Assembly (NCBI GenBank): GCA_028551475.1
Contig: CM052361.1
Span: forward strand, 21,279,491 to 21,343,490
DNA: 64,000 bases
Source of the DNA: Casuarina equisetifolia
Lineage: Eukaryota; Streptophyta; Magnoliopsida; Fagales; Casuarinaceae
Direction: 5' to 3'
Shown: positions 1 through 13,385 of the stretch, piece by piece
Layout of the letters: every line of letters starts with the position of its first letter
Numbering within the stretch: position 1 is the first letter of the stretch
Translations under genes and position numbers: made by a program
The notes under the pieces: generated by a model
The model's input: only the letters and a program-made list of their open reading frames with translations
Databases searched by the model: none
What the model was told of the DNA's origin: nothing

Positions 1-34
1 TGGTATCCAAGTGCTAAAATAACCACACATGGAG

Positions 35-735
35 TCGATTATTGATCAGAAACGAAAACGAGAAGGAGCAAAAGAATAAGAAGGTAATCTAACCTTGGCG
101 AATGCAACGCTACAGCAAAAGAGAGAAGAAACCGATAAGGAAGGAGAGTTTTGATTACAGTTTGACAGATGCGTGTTGGAGAACTCTTCGTGACGTGGCA
201 AATTAATTAATACCAACGTCTCCTTTGTCCAACGCGCCGACACAGGATATGCATTGATACGGATTATAACGGGCGTCGCCGTGAGTCCTAAACGTACGGA
301 ACAATCATAAAAAAAACTTCTTCGTTCATTGATTGTTTAAGATGAGAAATCACACATTAAGGAAATTAACCAATTATTTGAAAAGGTATTACACGTATGA
401 ACGGCTCCATTCACCCTCCGGAGAGAAAGAAGAACGTAAAAAATTGATAAAAATGTGTATCATTTATCCATAAACAAAGATTTTGTAAGATCAATGGCAT
501 GAGCAAGTTTAGTTGCTTTATTCTGGCATTCTAAAAAAGGAATACTGTTAACAACAATTCCACCGCCAGCTTGAAGATGAGCAACCTACTTTCGACACTT
601 GTTTACGCCTTTATATGAGAAAATTGTGTCAAAACAGGTATTGTTAGGTAAAACTATATTTCTCAACGTGAAAGCAATGTCCATGTCCACAGAAAATGAT
701 ATGCCACCAAATTAACCACTGTGTGGCCCACGTAA
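35..735 (-). pseudogene. Anthranilate synthase alpha pseudogene fragment (3' UTR and last exon)
   Basis: From about 300 to 735 the plus strand runs parallel to 33780-34160, the 3' UTR and last exon of the intact anthranilate synthase gene. Shared stretches include the part around the stop codon and the part encoding the Gln-Ala-Gly-Ala-Gly-Ile region near the C terminus. Positions 35-120 also resemble 33671-33720. The frame is destroyed by many substitutions and small indels, so this is a dead copy in the same orientation as the real gene. Homology fades after about 735. Boundaries are approximate, and the 120-300 part is only weakly alignable. Confidence 0.8.
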
Positions 736-814
736 TGGGAAAAGTAAGGATGAAATCTTAACAGGATCAAACATTGTTACCTTATTTTCAGTCAAAGAAT
801 ATGAGTAGCATTTT

Positions 815-1165
815 TTGGCGGCTATAGTATTGCCTATGGTGGATAACACTTCGGTCAATGCAACAGAAGAAGCTCATAGAATGTGTTTAGAAAAAAGCAA
901 GATCCACGGTTTATTCAAGAGGTTTGGAATGAGACAGTTCTTGGAAATGCAAGAACTAAAGCAGCTCCAAAAATTTAACTATCTTGGCCAGTACCAAAAG
1001 GAGCTGGTACCTCTTAACAAGGTACCCCAAGAGTTGGTAAAAATATTAGTTGGCTATTTTACAAGAATAACCAAAAGAGGTACAAAAACTTTTAGCAATG
1101 GAATTATACAAGAATTATTTTCACTTCGTGAACTTTGGAAGTTTTCATTAAGTAAAGTCACTTAA
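815..1165 (+). CDS. Unrecognised 116-aa ORF
   Basis: This 116-codon open frame is basic and rich in Lys, Leu and Gln, with a run of short helical-looking segments (for example MRQFLEMQELKQLQKFNYLG). I see no signal peptide, membrane segment or motif that I recognise. It directly follows the anthranilate synthase pseudogene and precedes another fragment of that gene, so it lies in decayed, repeat-rich DNA. It may be an exon remnant or a chance frame; there is no evidence of splice partners. Confidence 0.2.
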   Translation: MAAIVLPMVDNTSVNATEEAHRMCLEKSKIHGLFKRFGMRQFLEMQELKQLQKFNYLGQYQKELVPLNKVPQELVKILVGYFTRITKRGTKTFSNGIIQELFSLRELWKFSLSKVT

Positions 1166-1790
1166 AGACCAAATTTTACGCTCTTGGGTAAGACGAGCCA
1201 TAGAAAATGCTATCTCCATTGGGTAATGAAAATTTTGAAAGTGACTACACATGTCATATCCGATACTGTTTTCCCATATTCAAGAGAATGCTGAACAAAA
1301 TCAGAAGGAGTACCCACGTGAGGCCAATTGAAGAAAACTAAAAAACGATAGAATCAAGATTTATGCACATGCTGACTGCGGTCCCGAAAAGGTGTGTTAT
1401 AAGCACACCCTTCATAATTTGATAAACACCCAGATGCTGGAAAGGTAACTTTCCAGAATAGAGCTTGAGAATTGTCAAAAAGGCAGCATCTAGATTTAGA
1501 TCTAGGTATTATGAGTTGGACTTGTTGCAGGCCCATGTTCGGATCCGAAGGTGGAGGAATTTTCATATCTAAATATCACGACTCAATTTTAGAATTCTAG
1601 AAATGTTCATTTATGTCTTTAAACAAAAAATTGAAAAACAAAATTCAAGAAGATACATTTAAGAGAAAGTCCATTGGTTTAGAGGATTCCATTCATTAAC
1701 CCGAGCTTTGATTCTTATGCTCTAAGATCAGCATCTATGCTCCACGCAGAAAGCAAAACATTTGAAAAATAATATACCAAAAACTTGCAT
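1166..1790. other. Unassigned intergenic stretch
   Basis: AT-rich sequence between the ORF at 815 and the next anthranilate synthase scrap. The short minus-strand frame at 1354-1566 has no feature I recognise. I see no repeat, RNA gene or promoter here. Confidence 0.4.
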
Positions 1791-1791
1791 G

Positions 1792-1965
1792 ACTGACATC
1801 TGAGCGACTCTGCTCATCTTCCGGTCAAAAAATGGGGCTACCTACGAAGAGAGGGAGAGTGTAGGACAAAATGCGAATCATTTATCGACACTTGATGATT
1901 ATGCAAGGTCAATGGCATGGGCAAGTGCAGTTATATTGTTCTCAAATTCTTTTTGCTCTTAAATA
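1792..1965 (-). pseudogene. Second anthranilate synthase alpha scrap (last exon end plus distinct 3' flank)
   Basis: Positions 1870-1965 match the last-exon end and stop-codon region of the intact gene (33890-33980). The flank at 1792-1870 does not match the intact gene's 3' UTR. It matches, in reverse complement, the sequence after the inverted scrap at 33350-33460. This scrap and that one therefore seem to come from one ancestral paralogue with its own 3' UTR, not from the surviving gene. Confidence 0.7.
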
Positions 1966-2229
1966 ACAAAGCACCAAAAGAGGTATATAACTTTTTTTAA
2001 AAAATGACATCCAATAGTTATTAGTGGTCTATTGAGAAGCTACTAATACATGAAGCAATTAGAGTTCATGAGATAATTGCTTTTACTGCAATGTATACAC
2101 AATTTAAAACACTTAATAGAAAGATAAATAATGTGAGTGCTCCACTCATGAAAATTTAGAATAAAGCATGTGATCTTTGTGGTGGAGGATATGCAAGCAC
2201 AAAATTTCAAATAGGTAACCTTTTTGCTC

Positions 2230-3600
2230 AATTTATTGAAAATGCAAATTTTGTTGGGAATTTGAACAAGTCACAAAATAATCTATACTTTAATACTTAC
2301 AATCTAGGATGATGGAATCATCCAAATTTTGCATGAAGTAACTAGAATGCATTGAGACCACCACTGAGATTCAAACCACTGGAAGAGATGAAGTCAAATT
2401 TAAAGGATATAGTCACCAAGTTGGCTAACATCACTTAGAGCTTCATCAAGATCATAAAAGTGAGATTCCATCATGAAGAAGCTTGAAGATGCAAATGAGT
2501 CAATTAGCCAACATGATCTTAGGGAAACAAGAGGATTCTTTGCCTAGCAACACAAAGAAAAATACCATAGAATATACAAAAGTTATAATCTTGAGAAATG
2601 ATAAGCAAGTGGGAAAAGATGATGGTGAGAAGGACATTTCCAAAGACAAGGACAAGGATGTCATCACACAACCTAAGGAGGAAATTAATAGCAAACTCTC
2701 TTAGATAATCCAAATCCATATATGCCTCCAATTTTATTTCCTTATAGATTCTAGCAATACAAAGTGGATAAATAATTTTCTAAATTTCTTGATGTATTTA
2801 AAAAAACTATATATTAACATTCCTTTTATAGATACTATAGCTCAAATGCCTAGCTATGCAAAAAATTTGAAAGAAATATTGACAAACAAAAGGAAGCTAG
2901 AGGATTATGAAATTGTGAAGTTAATCGAGCAATGTTCAACCATCATACAAAACAAATTACCTCCAAAATTAAAAGATCTAGGGAGCTTTACAATTGCTTA
3001 TACTATTGGAGATTCTTACTTTGAAAAGCATTATATGATTTAAGTGCAAGCATTAATTTGATGCATTTTTTAGTTTTCAAGAAATTAGAATTGAGTAAAG
3101 TAAAAGCAATAACAATGTCACTTCAATTGGCTGATTGATCAATCAAATATTCATGAAGTATTGTGGAAGATGTATTAGTAAAGGTTGTTAAGTTTATCTT
3201 TCTTGTAGATTTCATAGTTTTTGACATGGAGAAAGCTTTTGAGATACCACTTATCTTAGGTTAATCTTTTCAAACAACAAAAAGAACTTTAATTAATGTA
3301 CACTAAGGAAACTTGATTCGTAGAGTTCAAGATGATCTTATTACCTTTAATGTTTTTTAACCAATGAAATATCCCTGTGATGATAATTCTTGTTTTAAAA
3401 TTGAGACAGTTGACAAGTTTAAGAATAAGGGTTTTTAGGAAAATATTTTCAAAGACCCATTCTACAGTCTTAGTTCACGTGAGTAGCGTTGGGATCATAT
3501 TCTTTGATCCGATAAAAAAGAGGCAATTAATAGCCAAAAAAGGGAAGAAAAATAAACATTTTTCTCATCTTTTCTTATCAAAATCTTGAATTTGGTGAAG
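2230..3600 (+). mobile_element. Ty3/gypsy LTR-retrotransposon relic (gag end and protease region)
   Basis: Translations in the forward direction resemble the gag-to-protease part of plant Ty3/gypsy polyproteins of the Athila/Tat type. They include a QLAN...LPSNT-like stretch, then a segment with NIPFIDTIAQMPSYAK and KLPPKLKDLGSFTI, and downstream traces of the aspartic-protease region. No LTRs could be assigned. It is a broken, old fossil with many breaks. Confidence 0.75.
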
Positions 3601-3739
3601 TGTTGGAGGTATCTTTATACGGCTATTTGTAATACAAGAACAAAATAACAATAAAGTATCATAATAGTGATAATAAACTATTCCTATTTTCTTTTCTCGC
3701 AAGTCATTTTGAAATTTAATTGGGGTTTAGTTTTTCTTA

Positions 3740-5800
3740 CAGCATAATTAATGGTAGAATCTACAATAAAATTGTTGTTTATGTCTTTTTGTCCTCATGT
3801 GCTAAAATCACTCATTATTAAGCACAATTCATATCAGCACATTTGTAATATTAAAGCACCTATTTTTGTTAACGGAAGGAAGATAATATTGTTCTAGTAC
3901 ATGAGCTTTTACATGGCTAATCATAAGATAAGGGAGAATCCTAGATTTTCTCTTAAAGTTGATTTTATGAAAGCATATGATTTACTAAATTGAGAGTTTC
4001 TTCATAACATATTGAAAACAAGGACTTTCTTACAATAGTTGTCAATTGGAGGAAGGTGTGTGTGATGACGACTAGATTCTTTGTTAACATTAATGGACAG
4101 TTGTTTTAACTACTTTGCTACAGGTAGATGGCTTAGACAAGATGGCCTATTAGCTCCATATTTCGTTTGTAATTGCTATGGAGTTGCTTTCAAGATGCCT
4201 TAAGGAATCCACGAAGGTTGATAATTTCAAACATCATTTGGAAGCCTCTAAAGAATGAATAACACACTTTGATCTTGCTAATGACCTAATGCTATTTAGT
4301 AAAGGAAATCAAGGTTCCATTCAGGCCCTAATAGTAGGTCTTCATAAGTTTCAAGCAATGTCAAAGCTCAAACATAATCCAACTAAGACTAGTGCTTTTA
4401 TATGCAATGTGTCCATAGGTACAAAAAATTTTATCTTATCTCTAGCCTATTTAATTGGAACACTCCTAACTAAGTACTTAAAGGTACATTTATCTTCTAG
4501 AAAACTGAAGTCACACGATGGTTAATTTCTAGTGGAAAGAATAGTATCTAAAATCTATTATTGGAACTAGTAAGTTTCCGTCATTGGTAAATAGAGTTCA
4601 ACTAAAAAATTCTATCATATTTTCAATGCAAACTTATTGGGCATCTCTTTCATACTTTTAAGCAAAATTTCAAAGCAAATGGGTCAAATAATGAAGAAAT
4701 TTCTTTGGCTAGGTCTATAAATGTATAGGTCTGAGGTTGATTGGAATTAGGTAGGGCATTAAAAGAGCAAGGGACTGAAATATAATACCTAAAAAAAAAA
4801 TCATGTGTGGAACTTATTGTCTCAAAATTTATATGGTCAACTAGAGTGAATACTTACCTAATAAAATGTTAATATTTTTCGAATGTAAAAGAACCTAGGA
4901 ATAATACTTGAACTTGGAGGAAAATTCTTAAGGTAAAGCCAATGGTTGCTTGTAAAATGAAATGGGTAATAGGTAATGATCAATTAGTGTCTCTACTAGA
5001 TGATTTTTGGTTGTTAAAAGGACTCATAGTTAGAAGATGTGGAAAGCAAGCCATTCTTGGCTCTGGAACAATTAGGAATCCAAAGGTAGTCATGATAATC
5101 AAGAATAGAGAGTGGAACTTACCTACCAATAGGAGATTTTTATGGCACAAACTTACAAGTAGTATCAATACTTTGCCCAAGGCTAACAATGAGATTGAAG
5201 ATAAGCTTGTTTGTATTTCTCAATTAGTCTATACTATTATAGTTGGTTATAAAGAATTGGCTAGCAACAACAGATACTCTTTAATTCTTTGGAGCATCTA
5301 GAGATAAGGCCTCTTGCCTATGCCACACATAAGATGGATATGGGGATAAGATCTTCATAAGGTATTCATACTTCATAGAAATTTGGGAACATCTAGAACT
5401 TATGCTTAACATACACCCATTTTACCTATCATGGAATGCAAGAATTAGTTAGATATTTCATCATATGAAATGGAAGAATTTCAAGGCAAGTATCTTTAAA
5501 TTTATTTTTATTTCATTTGTTTATTCTATTTGAAAAGAAAGGTATGACAATTTTTAGATACATTGTTAGCTCATAAATTGTTATTTTTGAAGCCATTAAT
5601 AGGTTTTTAGAGATATATCTTTTAATGTAAGGAAGATTCCTAAAATAGCTAACCCATTTTGCTTGTTATGAAATTATTTGAATCTATTTTTATTTATTTG
5701 GTTGTATGTGGTCTTAATATAGGGGTATGCCCTTAGTATCATCACGTGCAATTAGCTATTATCTATATAAATACATTTATTTATAAAAAAAACAAATTCT
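3740..5800 (+). mobile_element. LINE (non-LTR retrotransposon) relic, reverse transcriptase to 3' end
   Basis: Forward translations follow the plant L1-like reverse transcriptase. KVDFMKAYDLL at about 3955 is the MKAYD block. RQDGLLAP at about 4135 is a decayed RQGDPLSP block. FDLANDLMLFSKGNQG at about 4270 stands at the catalytic FADD-LLF block. The downstream frame 4942-5301 (MKWVIGNDQ...) matches the post-RT 'KWVIGNG' region. The 3' end near 5795 is A-rich. The frame is interrupted repeatedly by stops and frameshifts, and the endonuclease half is absent. Positions 4035-5340 recur at 25970-27290. Confidence 0.8.
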
Positions 5801-6249
5801 AATATATTTACTACAAATAGTTCAACTTCTATGTCATTTCTCATATTTATATTCTCTCAAGTGAACTGGTACAAGTAAATATATCAGTAAATACTTATAT
5901 TCGAAACATGAATACTTAAGTATTCTAGGAATGATAACCCCATTTGTAAACAATGACAGACAAGCAACTTTTTGGGTCATTTAGCAAAATATGATCAAAA
6001 TGTCAAGATTAGGAGCATCAAGATAAGCTTAGGCATTGGGTGATTATTGTTAGACTTTTTATTGTTGTTGGGTTTAAATAATTAGAAAACCTAGTCATCT
6101 TAGTAGTTCAAAGCCTAATTAATGTAGGAATTTAAAACCCAATTGTTATGGACTCACTTCTATTAGGATAGAATGTAGGTCTAAACTCTATTTTAGGGAA
6201 AAGAATAGGCAAAATGAGGGAGGAAATTTAAGACAACTCAAGAGAAAGG
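5801..6249. other. AT-rich spacer, nothing recognised
   Basis: No open frame of note, RNA gene or clear repeat boundary. The right edge runs into the dispersed repeat that is inverted at 14.2-15.1 kb. Confidence 0.4.
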
Positions 6250-7075
6250 CTAAGAATTCAAAGATTTCCTTAAGAGAAGACAAAAAGGATGACAAACTTC
6301 TTGTTCTTTGATTCAGGATTCCTTATTTAATTTCTACTATAGTTTATGTTTTTTATTATTTTATGTTTTAATTTTCTTTTGTTAGAGCAACAATGTAGCT
6401 TAACTATAATGACATGAATTTTATAGTTTTCTATGTTTTGCAAGATATATTATTTAGGTGAGTTATATATTGTTGTGCTTTATATTTTTAAGTTATTGGC
6501 CACCACTTGAATGATTTGATGTACATGTTTAAAACTAAGAGGTGATAGTATGTAAATACTTCTTCTAATATATAATCATGATTTAAATGTGGATGTCTAT
6601 ATCATATATTTGTGTGGCTTTCGGTGATAAAGTGGTCAAAAAATTTATTGTAAATTAGGAATGCTCATAGATCTTAATGCACTTTATTTATTTTAATTCA
6701 CATAAAGATATAGTGAATTAAAATATTGACTAGGTTTACTACTATACCTAGACATAGGATATTAAATAAATTAGTAAATTTTGCCATCATATAGATACCA
6801 TTACTCTTGTAGGCATAAACCATCGAAATTCATATATAATAGTTATAGTAAATCGAATGCTTTAATATATTTCTTGGATTAAGTATACTCATTTAAATTT
6901 AGTTGTTTTTAGTTGTAATTTTTTTTTAAAGAATATCACTTTTAATTCATTCTTAAATATTTTGCTTTGCTAGTTAAAATTTAAGATTAATTCATTGTTA
7001 GTATTTAATTAGTTTAATATTTTTCAATCTTTGTAGGATGATACACTTTTTCATTATTATATTACTTATTCGATA
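6250..7075 (+). repeat. Unclassified dispersed repeat, copy 1 (inverted partner at 14.2-15.1 kb)
   Basis: This 0.8-kb AT-rich block aligns along its length with the reverse complement of 14235-15105. Matching landmarks are a stretch containing ttggccaccacttgaatgat (6495) and one containing cggtgataaagtggtcaaa (6622). I see no coding capacity and no clear terminal structure, so its class is unknown. Confidence 0.7.
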
Positions 7076-7439
7076 TGTTCACTTGCATGTAGAAATTCTA
7101 TAAATAAGTTAATATATCAACAATGTAAAATGCATATTAGATTTTAACACATAATGTTAGAAAATATTTATTTTTCTAACATGCTCCCCTAGTGCCCTAC
7201 AAGCAAAATCATGCTCATTTTCGTCAATGATGATGACATCATGATCACATTGGGCTAGGACTTGACCTCTTAACTCCTTTTGGCCATGTAGAATGTCCAA
7301 GTTGTCCTTAACTTGGCCTTACTTGTTTAAGTCAGTCCTACCCACCTTTTTCCAAGTTGTTCAACCTAGATGATCAGTTACACCCTTTCAATCAAGGGAA
7401 CATAATAAACTTCAAACATAAATTTTGGTATGATAGAAG
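7076..7439. other. Spacer before the X8-gene duplication unit
   Basis: AT-rich DNA with a less AT-rich patch at 7190-7380. It contains no open frame I can support. Confidence 0.35.
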
Positions 7440-8276
7440 GTCCATTTTCTCTTTTAAAGTCACCTTATAAAAAAATAAAGACATCACAACATCTTTATAA
7501 ATGAGTATACTATTAACAATGTAAAGTGCAAGTTGAATAATAATAAAAAATCTTGGTGCATGAATTGAGTATATATATTGTAATAAAATATTAAAATAAA
7601 AAAATAGATTGCCTCATCCTGAAGTGAGATTCATTGAGAGATAACCTTGGCTATGTAGGGAAGACGTTTGGTTGGTAATAATTGTTAAGTATGAAAACAA
7701 ACTAAAAAAGAAAAAGCAAACTTTTCATGGGACATACTAGATTTACAAATAAACAAATATTTCACTTGAAACTTTGGTTTTAATACCATATTGAAAAAAA
7801 TATTTCTCAATAAAACTAGCTTATAAGAGATAAGAACATCTTTACACATAACAAATGCAATCAACTAATGTGATGAGAAATGTAAAATACATACAAGATT
7901 TTAACATATATAATGATAGAAAATATTTATCTTCATGTTTAAATTCAACCAGTAAAAAAAAACTAAGCATACTATAATCATTTAGGTCCAAATAATCACA
8001 ATGTTTAGCAATCATTGGTTTAAAAAAAATTCTATTTCTTTAATTTTATATTCTCAACATCAAAGTCTAGAAGAACCTAATTTTATAGACCTTAAAAGTT
8101 AGGAATGTCAACCTTATTTCTTCCGGCTACCCAATAACTGAGCCTACGGATTCGTGCAAGATTTACCAAAAATGTCATAAATCTCGATCACATATCCAAT
8201 GAAATTCGCTCAACCTTCCAGCTTATTGGCATGCTAGGACACTTGGCTACCGTTCCATGTGTCCTCTCTTACTTTG

Positions 8277-8284
8277 TATATAAA
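8277..8284 (+). promoter_or_regulatory. TATA box of X8 gene A
   Basis: TATATAAA lies 90 bases before the ATG at 8374. The same box stands at the equivalent place in copies B and C. Confidence 0.6.
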
Positions 8285-8373
8285 TTACTCATCCTCCCAC
8301 CATTTCCCATATCACCTTCCTTCTTTCTTATATCAATACGATTTTTATACGCTGCGAAAAAGTGAGTGCTACC

Positions 8374-9630
8374 ATGGCTTTGCTTCCACAGCGTTCACCG
8401 ATGCTCTTGCTTAGCATCCTCATCTTGGCCTTTGGCCTTGCAGGTTAGGATTCTTTTTTCTTGGTTTTTGAGCTTTAGTTTTGGTTTCTTGTTTATGTAT
8501 GTGCTCTAATGGTTCTTGGTTTGTGTTACAAAATCGCAATCATTTGTTCATGAAGATGTCCAGGTGAGGGGATTTATCATTTTTCAGAGGCTATTAGGGC
8601 AATTTTTGTCTTGTAGAAGCTTGTTCTCAAGCATCATTCATGTCATAACATTGCTCTTGCTTTCCTTTGTCCTTATTAGACCACAAGTGCAGCAAGCTGG
8701 TGCGTTCCCAAGAATGGAGTTTCTGAAGCCCAATTGCAATCAAACATTGACTATGCCTGCAGCCAAGGCATTGATTGTAGCCCGATCCACCCAGGAGGCG
8801 TCTGTTATAATCCAAACACTATTGCATCACATGCTGCCTATGCCATGAATCTCTATTTCCAAAAGTTTCGAAAGAGTCCATCAAGCTGTGACTTCTCACA
8901 AGCTGGAATCATCACTGGAACCATCACTACCACGAATCCTAGTAAGCTTCAATTCATAAGCATCTATTTCCTCCATTTTCCAATGGCACATAAAATTAAG
9001 CAAATGTAAAATGCTAAGATAATTTTTGCAGTGGTTAGTGTGATAGTTAATCAATATGGTTCTCATTTTAAAAATAAAGAAGTCCATCTTAAAATTCATA
9101 GATATACTACTTGTCTAATATAATACCATACTCATGTATCTATATTTTCAACATGAGAGAAGAATTCTTAGCACATCCTCTCCATGCTATGGAAAAAGCA
9201 TTATAAGTAGGATCAATATTAAGGATGGTGTTGATCTGTCACAAACATAAAGAAATGTTGAATGACTCCAAATCATGTTAAATTAAGAAAACCTATCCTA
9301 AAATCTATAAGCAAGATGAGGTATACCCTTATCTATTATAAGCCTAGGCACTCATATCTATAGTTCTTATGTGAGATAAAAATCCGGAAAAAAAAACCTA
9401 CTCTAATCTTTTTCTTCCTAACCATGCACCAAATACACCATTTATAGAAAGATAAAGAAGCTATGACTCTAGTTGTTTCAATTCAAAACCAGCTTCACAT
9501 GTAAAACATGCATTTCTAGTTTGCTTTGTCATTTGCTATTCTCGTGGATCGTCATGTAATTTTCTTAACTCTTTCCTTTTCTTTGATTCTAGGTTACAAT
9601 GCTTGCAAATATCCTGGGGGGAGTCCTTGA
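8374..9630 (+). CDS. X8-domain (CBM43) small secreted protein, copy A
   Basis: X8/CBM43 proteins bind beta-1,3-glucan (callose) in the cell wall; this one resembles small Ole e 10-like and plasmodesmal callose-binding types. Exon 1 (8374-8443) encodes a signal peptide, MALLPQRSPMLLLSIL and on. The main exon (8680-8941) encodes WCVPKNGVSEAQLQSNIDYA and the rest of the domain, and the last exon (9593-9630) encodes YNACKYPGGSP. The six X8 cysteines are present: WC, AC, DC, VC, SCDF and AC. Exon 1 ends in phase 1 and the main exon starts in phase 0, so a short middle exon is needed. The segment ending at 8563 (SQSFVHEDVQ) fits in frame, but no AG acceptor stands before it. The gene may therefore use a non-canonical site or be non-functional. 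There is no GPI-anchor tail. Confidence 0.7.
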
Positions 9631-9921
9631 AAGGTTGTGTAATCTTGTAAGACATTAACAATAAAAAGGATAATTTATATGCCAAATCACTACTAGAAGT
9701 AGTGTGAAGGATTTTTTTTTCTTTCCTACCTCCCTCAACACCTCCCTACATACCTTGTTGTTATTAGTCCAATAAAATGATTTCAATTGGACAAACTAAA
9801 AGATATGATACCCATCTTGTTGATGAACTTTACCTATTAAAATAAGTCTCATTGTAAGGGTAATAATATATCTCAAAATTTTCAATAAAATTGAAAGTTT
9901 CAAGTCCTATTTCCTCCTCCT

Positions 9922-9935
9922 CCCCCCCCCCCCCC

Positions 9936-9967
<32 letters not shown>

Positions 9968-9968
9968 A
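9922..9968 (+). repeat. C-run and CT microsatellite in unit A
   Basis: About 15 C followed by about 15 CT units with one interruption, downstream of X8 copy A. Units B and C have a GA or CT tract at the same relative site but of different length. Confidence 0.85.
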
Positions 9969-11639
9969 TCCCCCCTTTATAATTGTCCTTAGTTCCTATT
10001 GTTTTCTCTTTTTAATTCCAATCTTTGTTAAATGATTGTTGAGGGGCTTTTCCTTTTTGAATGCGGAAGTGTTTGAAGATTCAAGTCCTGTTTCTAGAGT
10101 TAGGACCCACCTTCACTTAACTACCATTGGTTTTACATACTTAAAATCCGAAACTTTAATGGTAGGTGAAAGGTTGTGCTAAGAAAATGACTAAATCTTC
10201 CTCGACAAAAATGAATTATTGGAAAAAGAAAAAAAAAAGAGATACTTAAACATATATTGTGAGTTGACCACAATCAAAAAATACAATTATTTACCCTTAG
10301 CATGAAGCGATAGATACTAGCTATGAAGTAAAATTATAATAACCAAATTTTTGAGTAATCAGATGTTGTCTTGAACATAAATTTTGATATGTTCTTTTGA
10401 AAGTTCATTTTTCCCTTAAAAATGAATTATAAGAAAGGAGAATACATTAACATATAATGAATATAATAATTTTATATAATAATAATGTAAAATAGACATT
10501 AAATTCAATATACTACCTTAACCCAAAGAAGAGATTCATTGCAACACTCCCTTAGTTACAAATGAAAAACAATTGCTTGGTAATGATAAGTAAGTATGAG
10601 GAAAGACTTTCTATTAGAACATACTAAATTTAAAAATGAATGAATATCTCATTTAAAACTTTAACTTTGATATCATATTAAGAGACTTATTTTTTTTTCT
10701 TTCTAAAACCATTTTGTAAGGTATAAGAACATCTTCACAAATAAAAAGTGTATTAGACTAACATACTTGCTATGTAAGATATATACAAGATTTTAACACA
10801 TGATATTAGAAAATGTTTATCTTCATCTTCAAAATCAATCATTATAAAAGAGAAATCCAAATATATTTTAATCATTTAGGCCAAAATTGCAAAAATCTTT
10901 AGCAATCATTAGTAAAAAAATTTAATATATTTCCCTTGATGTGATGGTTAATGAGAAACTTCTTTATGTTTTTAACATTGACTATGGAAAAGAGTTTATG
11001 CATGGCTTGACATGCAACCCTAAGTGGCAGTGATCCTTTTGAATTTTCAATATCTTCCAAAGAGGGAGAACTATAAAAAGCTTACTAGCAGAACTGAAGA
11101 AATGATCTCCATGCACAAAATTTAATAAGGTTTTCCTACCTAAAGTTTCAATTAGAGAACTAAAGCTAAAGCTTTTTCATGATTTTTACCTTATATTAAA
11201 AGGGCCCACTAGCATAATATTAGAATTGGTTTTTTCTCCATATTCATGTTAAATGTGTTTTTGTATTTTTCTTCTTTATTTTAAGTGGCTAATGTCTTAT
11301 ACTTGATAAAATCTCACCTTGACAACAAAAATTTGACTCATGATACTCAATATAAAACAATTGATAGTAAAAAAAGACTTAAGAAATCACAAAGGTTGAT
11401 GGGGACTCATTGGTGGAAAGGAAAATTGTATTAATAAATATTAAAGTACAAAAGCACAGGGGCATACCTCAGAATTACAGAAGTTATTATATTTATGAAA
11501 AGATTAAATTTGTAAGCCTTCAAATTTTACTCAAAATAACATTGTCTTGGGAAGGTTCTATATTTTTAAACAAAAAAGCTTTCTCTCATATTACCTTTTT
11601 TATTTTCATTAAGAGAATAGGGATATCAATTGTTCTTCT

Positions 11640-13385
11640 TTAAAATGTCTTCTATTTTACTAAGCCCATATACAATAAATACAAGTTAAATAAGATATCT
11701 TGAGAAGTTTAGAAGCTAAATCCTTTCCTTTAATTGCTTTGATCATTCATTATGGTTATTTATTTCATCCTTTAATGTCACATCAGAATTCATTCTAAGC
11801 GAAAATACTTATCCAAATGAGATTGGCATAAAGAAATAACTCCTATTTTCTGTATGAGATTGACATAAATCATAATATATGTTTATTGAAGGAAGCCACT
11901 ATACAATTTTTGTTGTTATAGAAAGTCTATTCTTACAAACAAGTCATCTAATAAAGTTATGTTTGCTAATGCTACTTGTCCAAATTAAATCATACCAATC
12001 CACCATTTCATCAACTTGCCAAAGATTATTATAAATCTTTTTTCAACAATATATAGGACTTAAGAGAATAGAGGTAAGTATGGGCTTTAACTTAAAGAGA
12101 CCCTACAAATTCCAAGCCATGATACATTTTATGTCCAACTGCATTATTGAAGTTCTTTTACACTTTATACTGTGAATCCATTCACCCCATAATGAGGCTT
12201 CTAGGAGATTTATGATATTCCAAAGCATATGTTCTACAAAGACTTTATTCCAAATTTTGAGATTCAATAAACTTAATTCCCCTTCCTTCTTCGGTGAGTA
12301 AACAATTTGCTAAGCTACTTTGAAAGAATAATATGTATTTATATTACCTGCCTATAAGAATTTCCTTATCTTTTTCTCAATCTCATAAATTGTTTACTTT
12401 GGCAATAGAAGACTTGTATCCAAAATGTACAAATAGAAATGAGGACAAATTTCACCAATTGTAATCTTTCTACATAGCTTAGATGTTTCATTCCCTAACT
12501 TTTATTATTCCAAATATTTTGTGCTTTATACCCTTAAAATCAGCTTAAGTTAGTCTTTTCATGATAAAAGGAACTCTAAGATATTTAATAGGGAGTGAAC
12601 TTTTAAGGAAAGGAGTATGATCAAGTATAAAAAGTTGTTCTTACTCCAATAACCCCCAAAAAGAAAATTTAACATTTGCTTAGGTTATACTTTAAACTTA
12701 TAAGGTCAGAAAATTCCTCCAAAGCTTCTATAAAATATAGAATTGATTTCACATCACCATGAGATAAAAGAAATAAATCATCAGCAAAACATAAATGAGT
12801 GATTTTTTTCAAATTTGTAGCACCAATGAAATTTAAATTCCATTATAGAGGTCTTTGAAATAATGATTATGTCAAGTATCTTCATGATCAATACAAATAA
12901 ATATTGGAATAAGAGATCACCTTGTCATAATCCATTAGTACCTTTAAAGTATCTTGCATGTTCTTCATTGAAATTGATTGAAAATCTTGTTGTAGTAATA
13001 CACTCACTTGTAAGATCAACTAAGTACTAGGAAGTGTTGATGGCTTTCAAAAATCCTAATACTGCATCTCATTTGACTATGTCATATACTTTCATAAAAT
13101 CAATTTTTATGGTCATACATTTACCTTTGTCTCCCTTGTGATAAATATGCAAAAATTCTTGGCAAAGCATAATATTTATCACCAATCACCTCATTGAGCC
13201 TTGATTCTTATATAATTTCTTTTAAATGAAACCTACATATTTATATCTCTTAGCCTTACACAAATTATCTCATCATCCCTCGACCACGAACATGTTGATT
13301 TTTAGGATATGAATTTATTTAAGCCTAAGAAAAGCTTAAAGGAAGAATGGAGCATGAAAGGAAATTGATTGTAATAATTATGTGA
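11640..13385 (-). mobile_element. LINE relic inside unit A
   Basis: On the minus strand the reverse transcriptase reads in order. A decayed KIDFMKVYDIVK block lies near 13100, QGDLLF near 12920, HLCFADDLFLLSHGD near 12790, and the post-RT LSLLNLKIWNKVF region near 12270. These are the standard blocks of plant L1-like elements. The element sits where units B and C have no matching sequence, so it inserted into unit A after the duplication or was lost elsewhere. It carries in-frame stops and lacks the 5' part. It is a different family from the LINE at 3.7-5.8 kb, whose catalytic block and flanks differ. Confidence 0.75.

Noticed and set aside
8516-8848. Single-exon 110-aa ORF over X8 copy A, and its twins at 19172-19504 and 21724-21951
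   Set aside because: These read the intron and then the X8 exon in the wrong frame. The correct frame gives WCVPK and six conserved cysteines.
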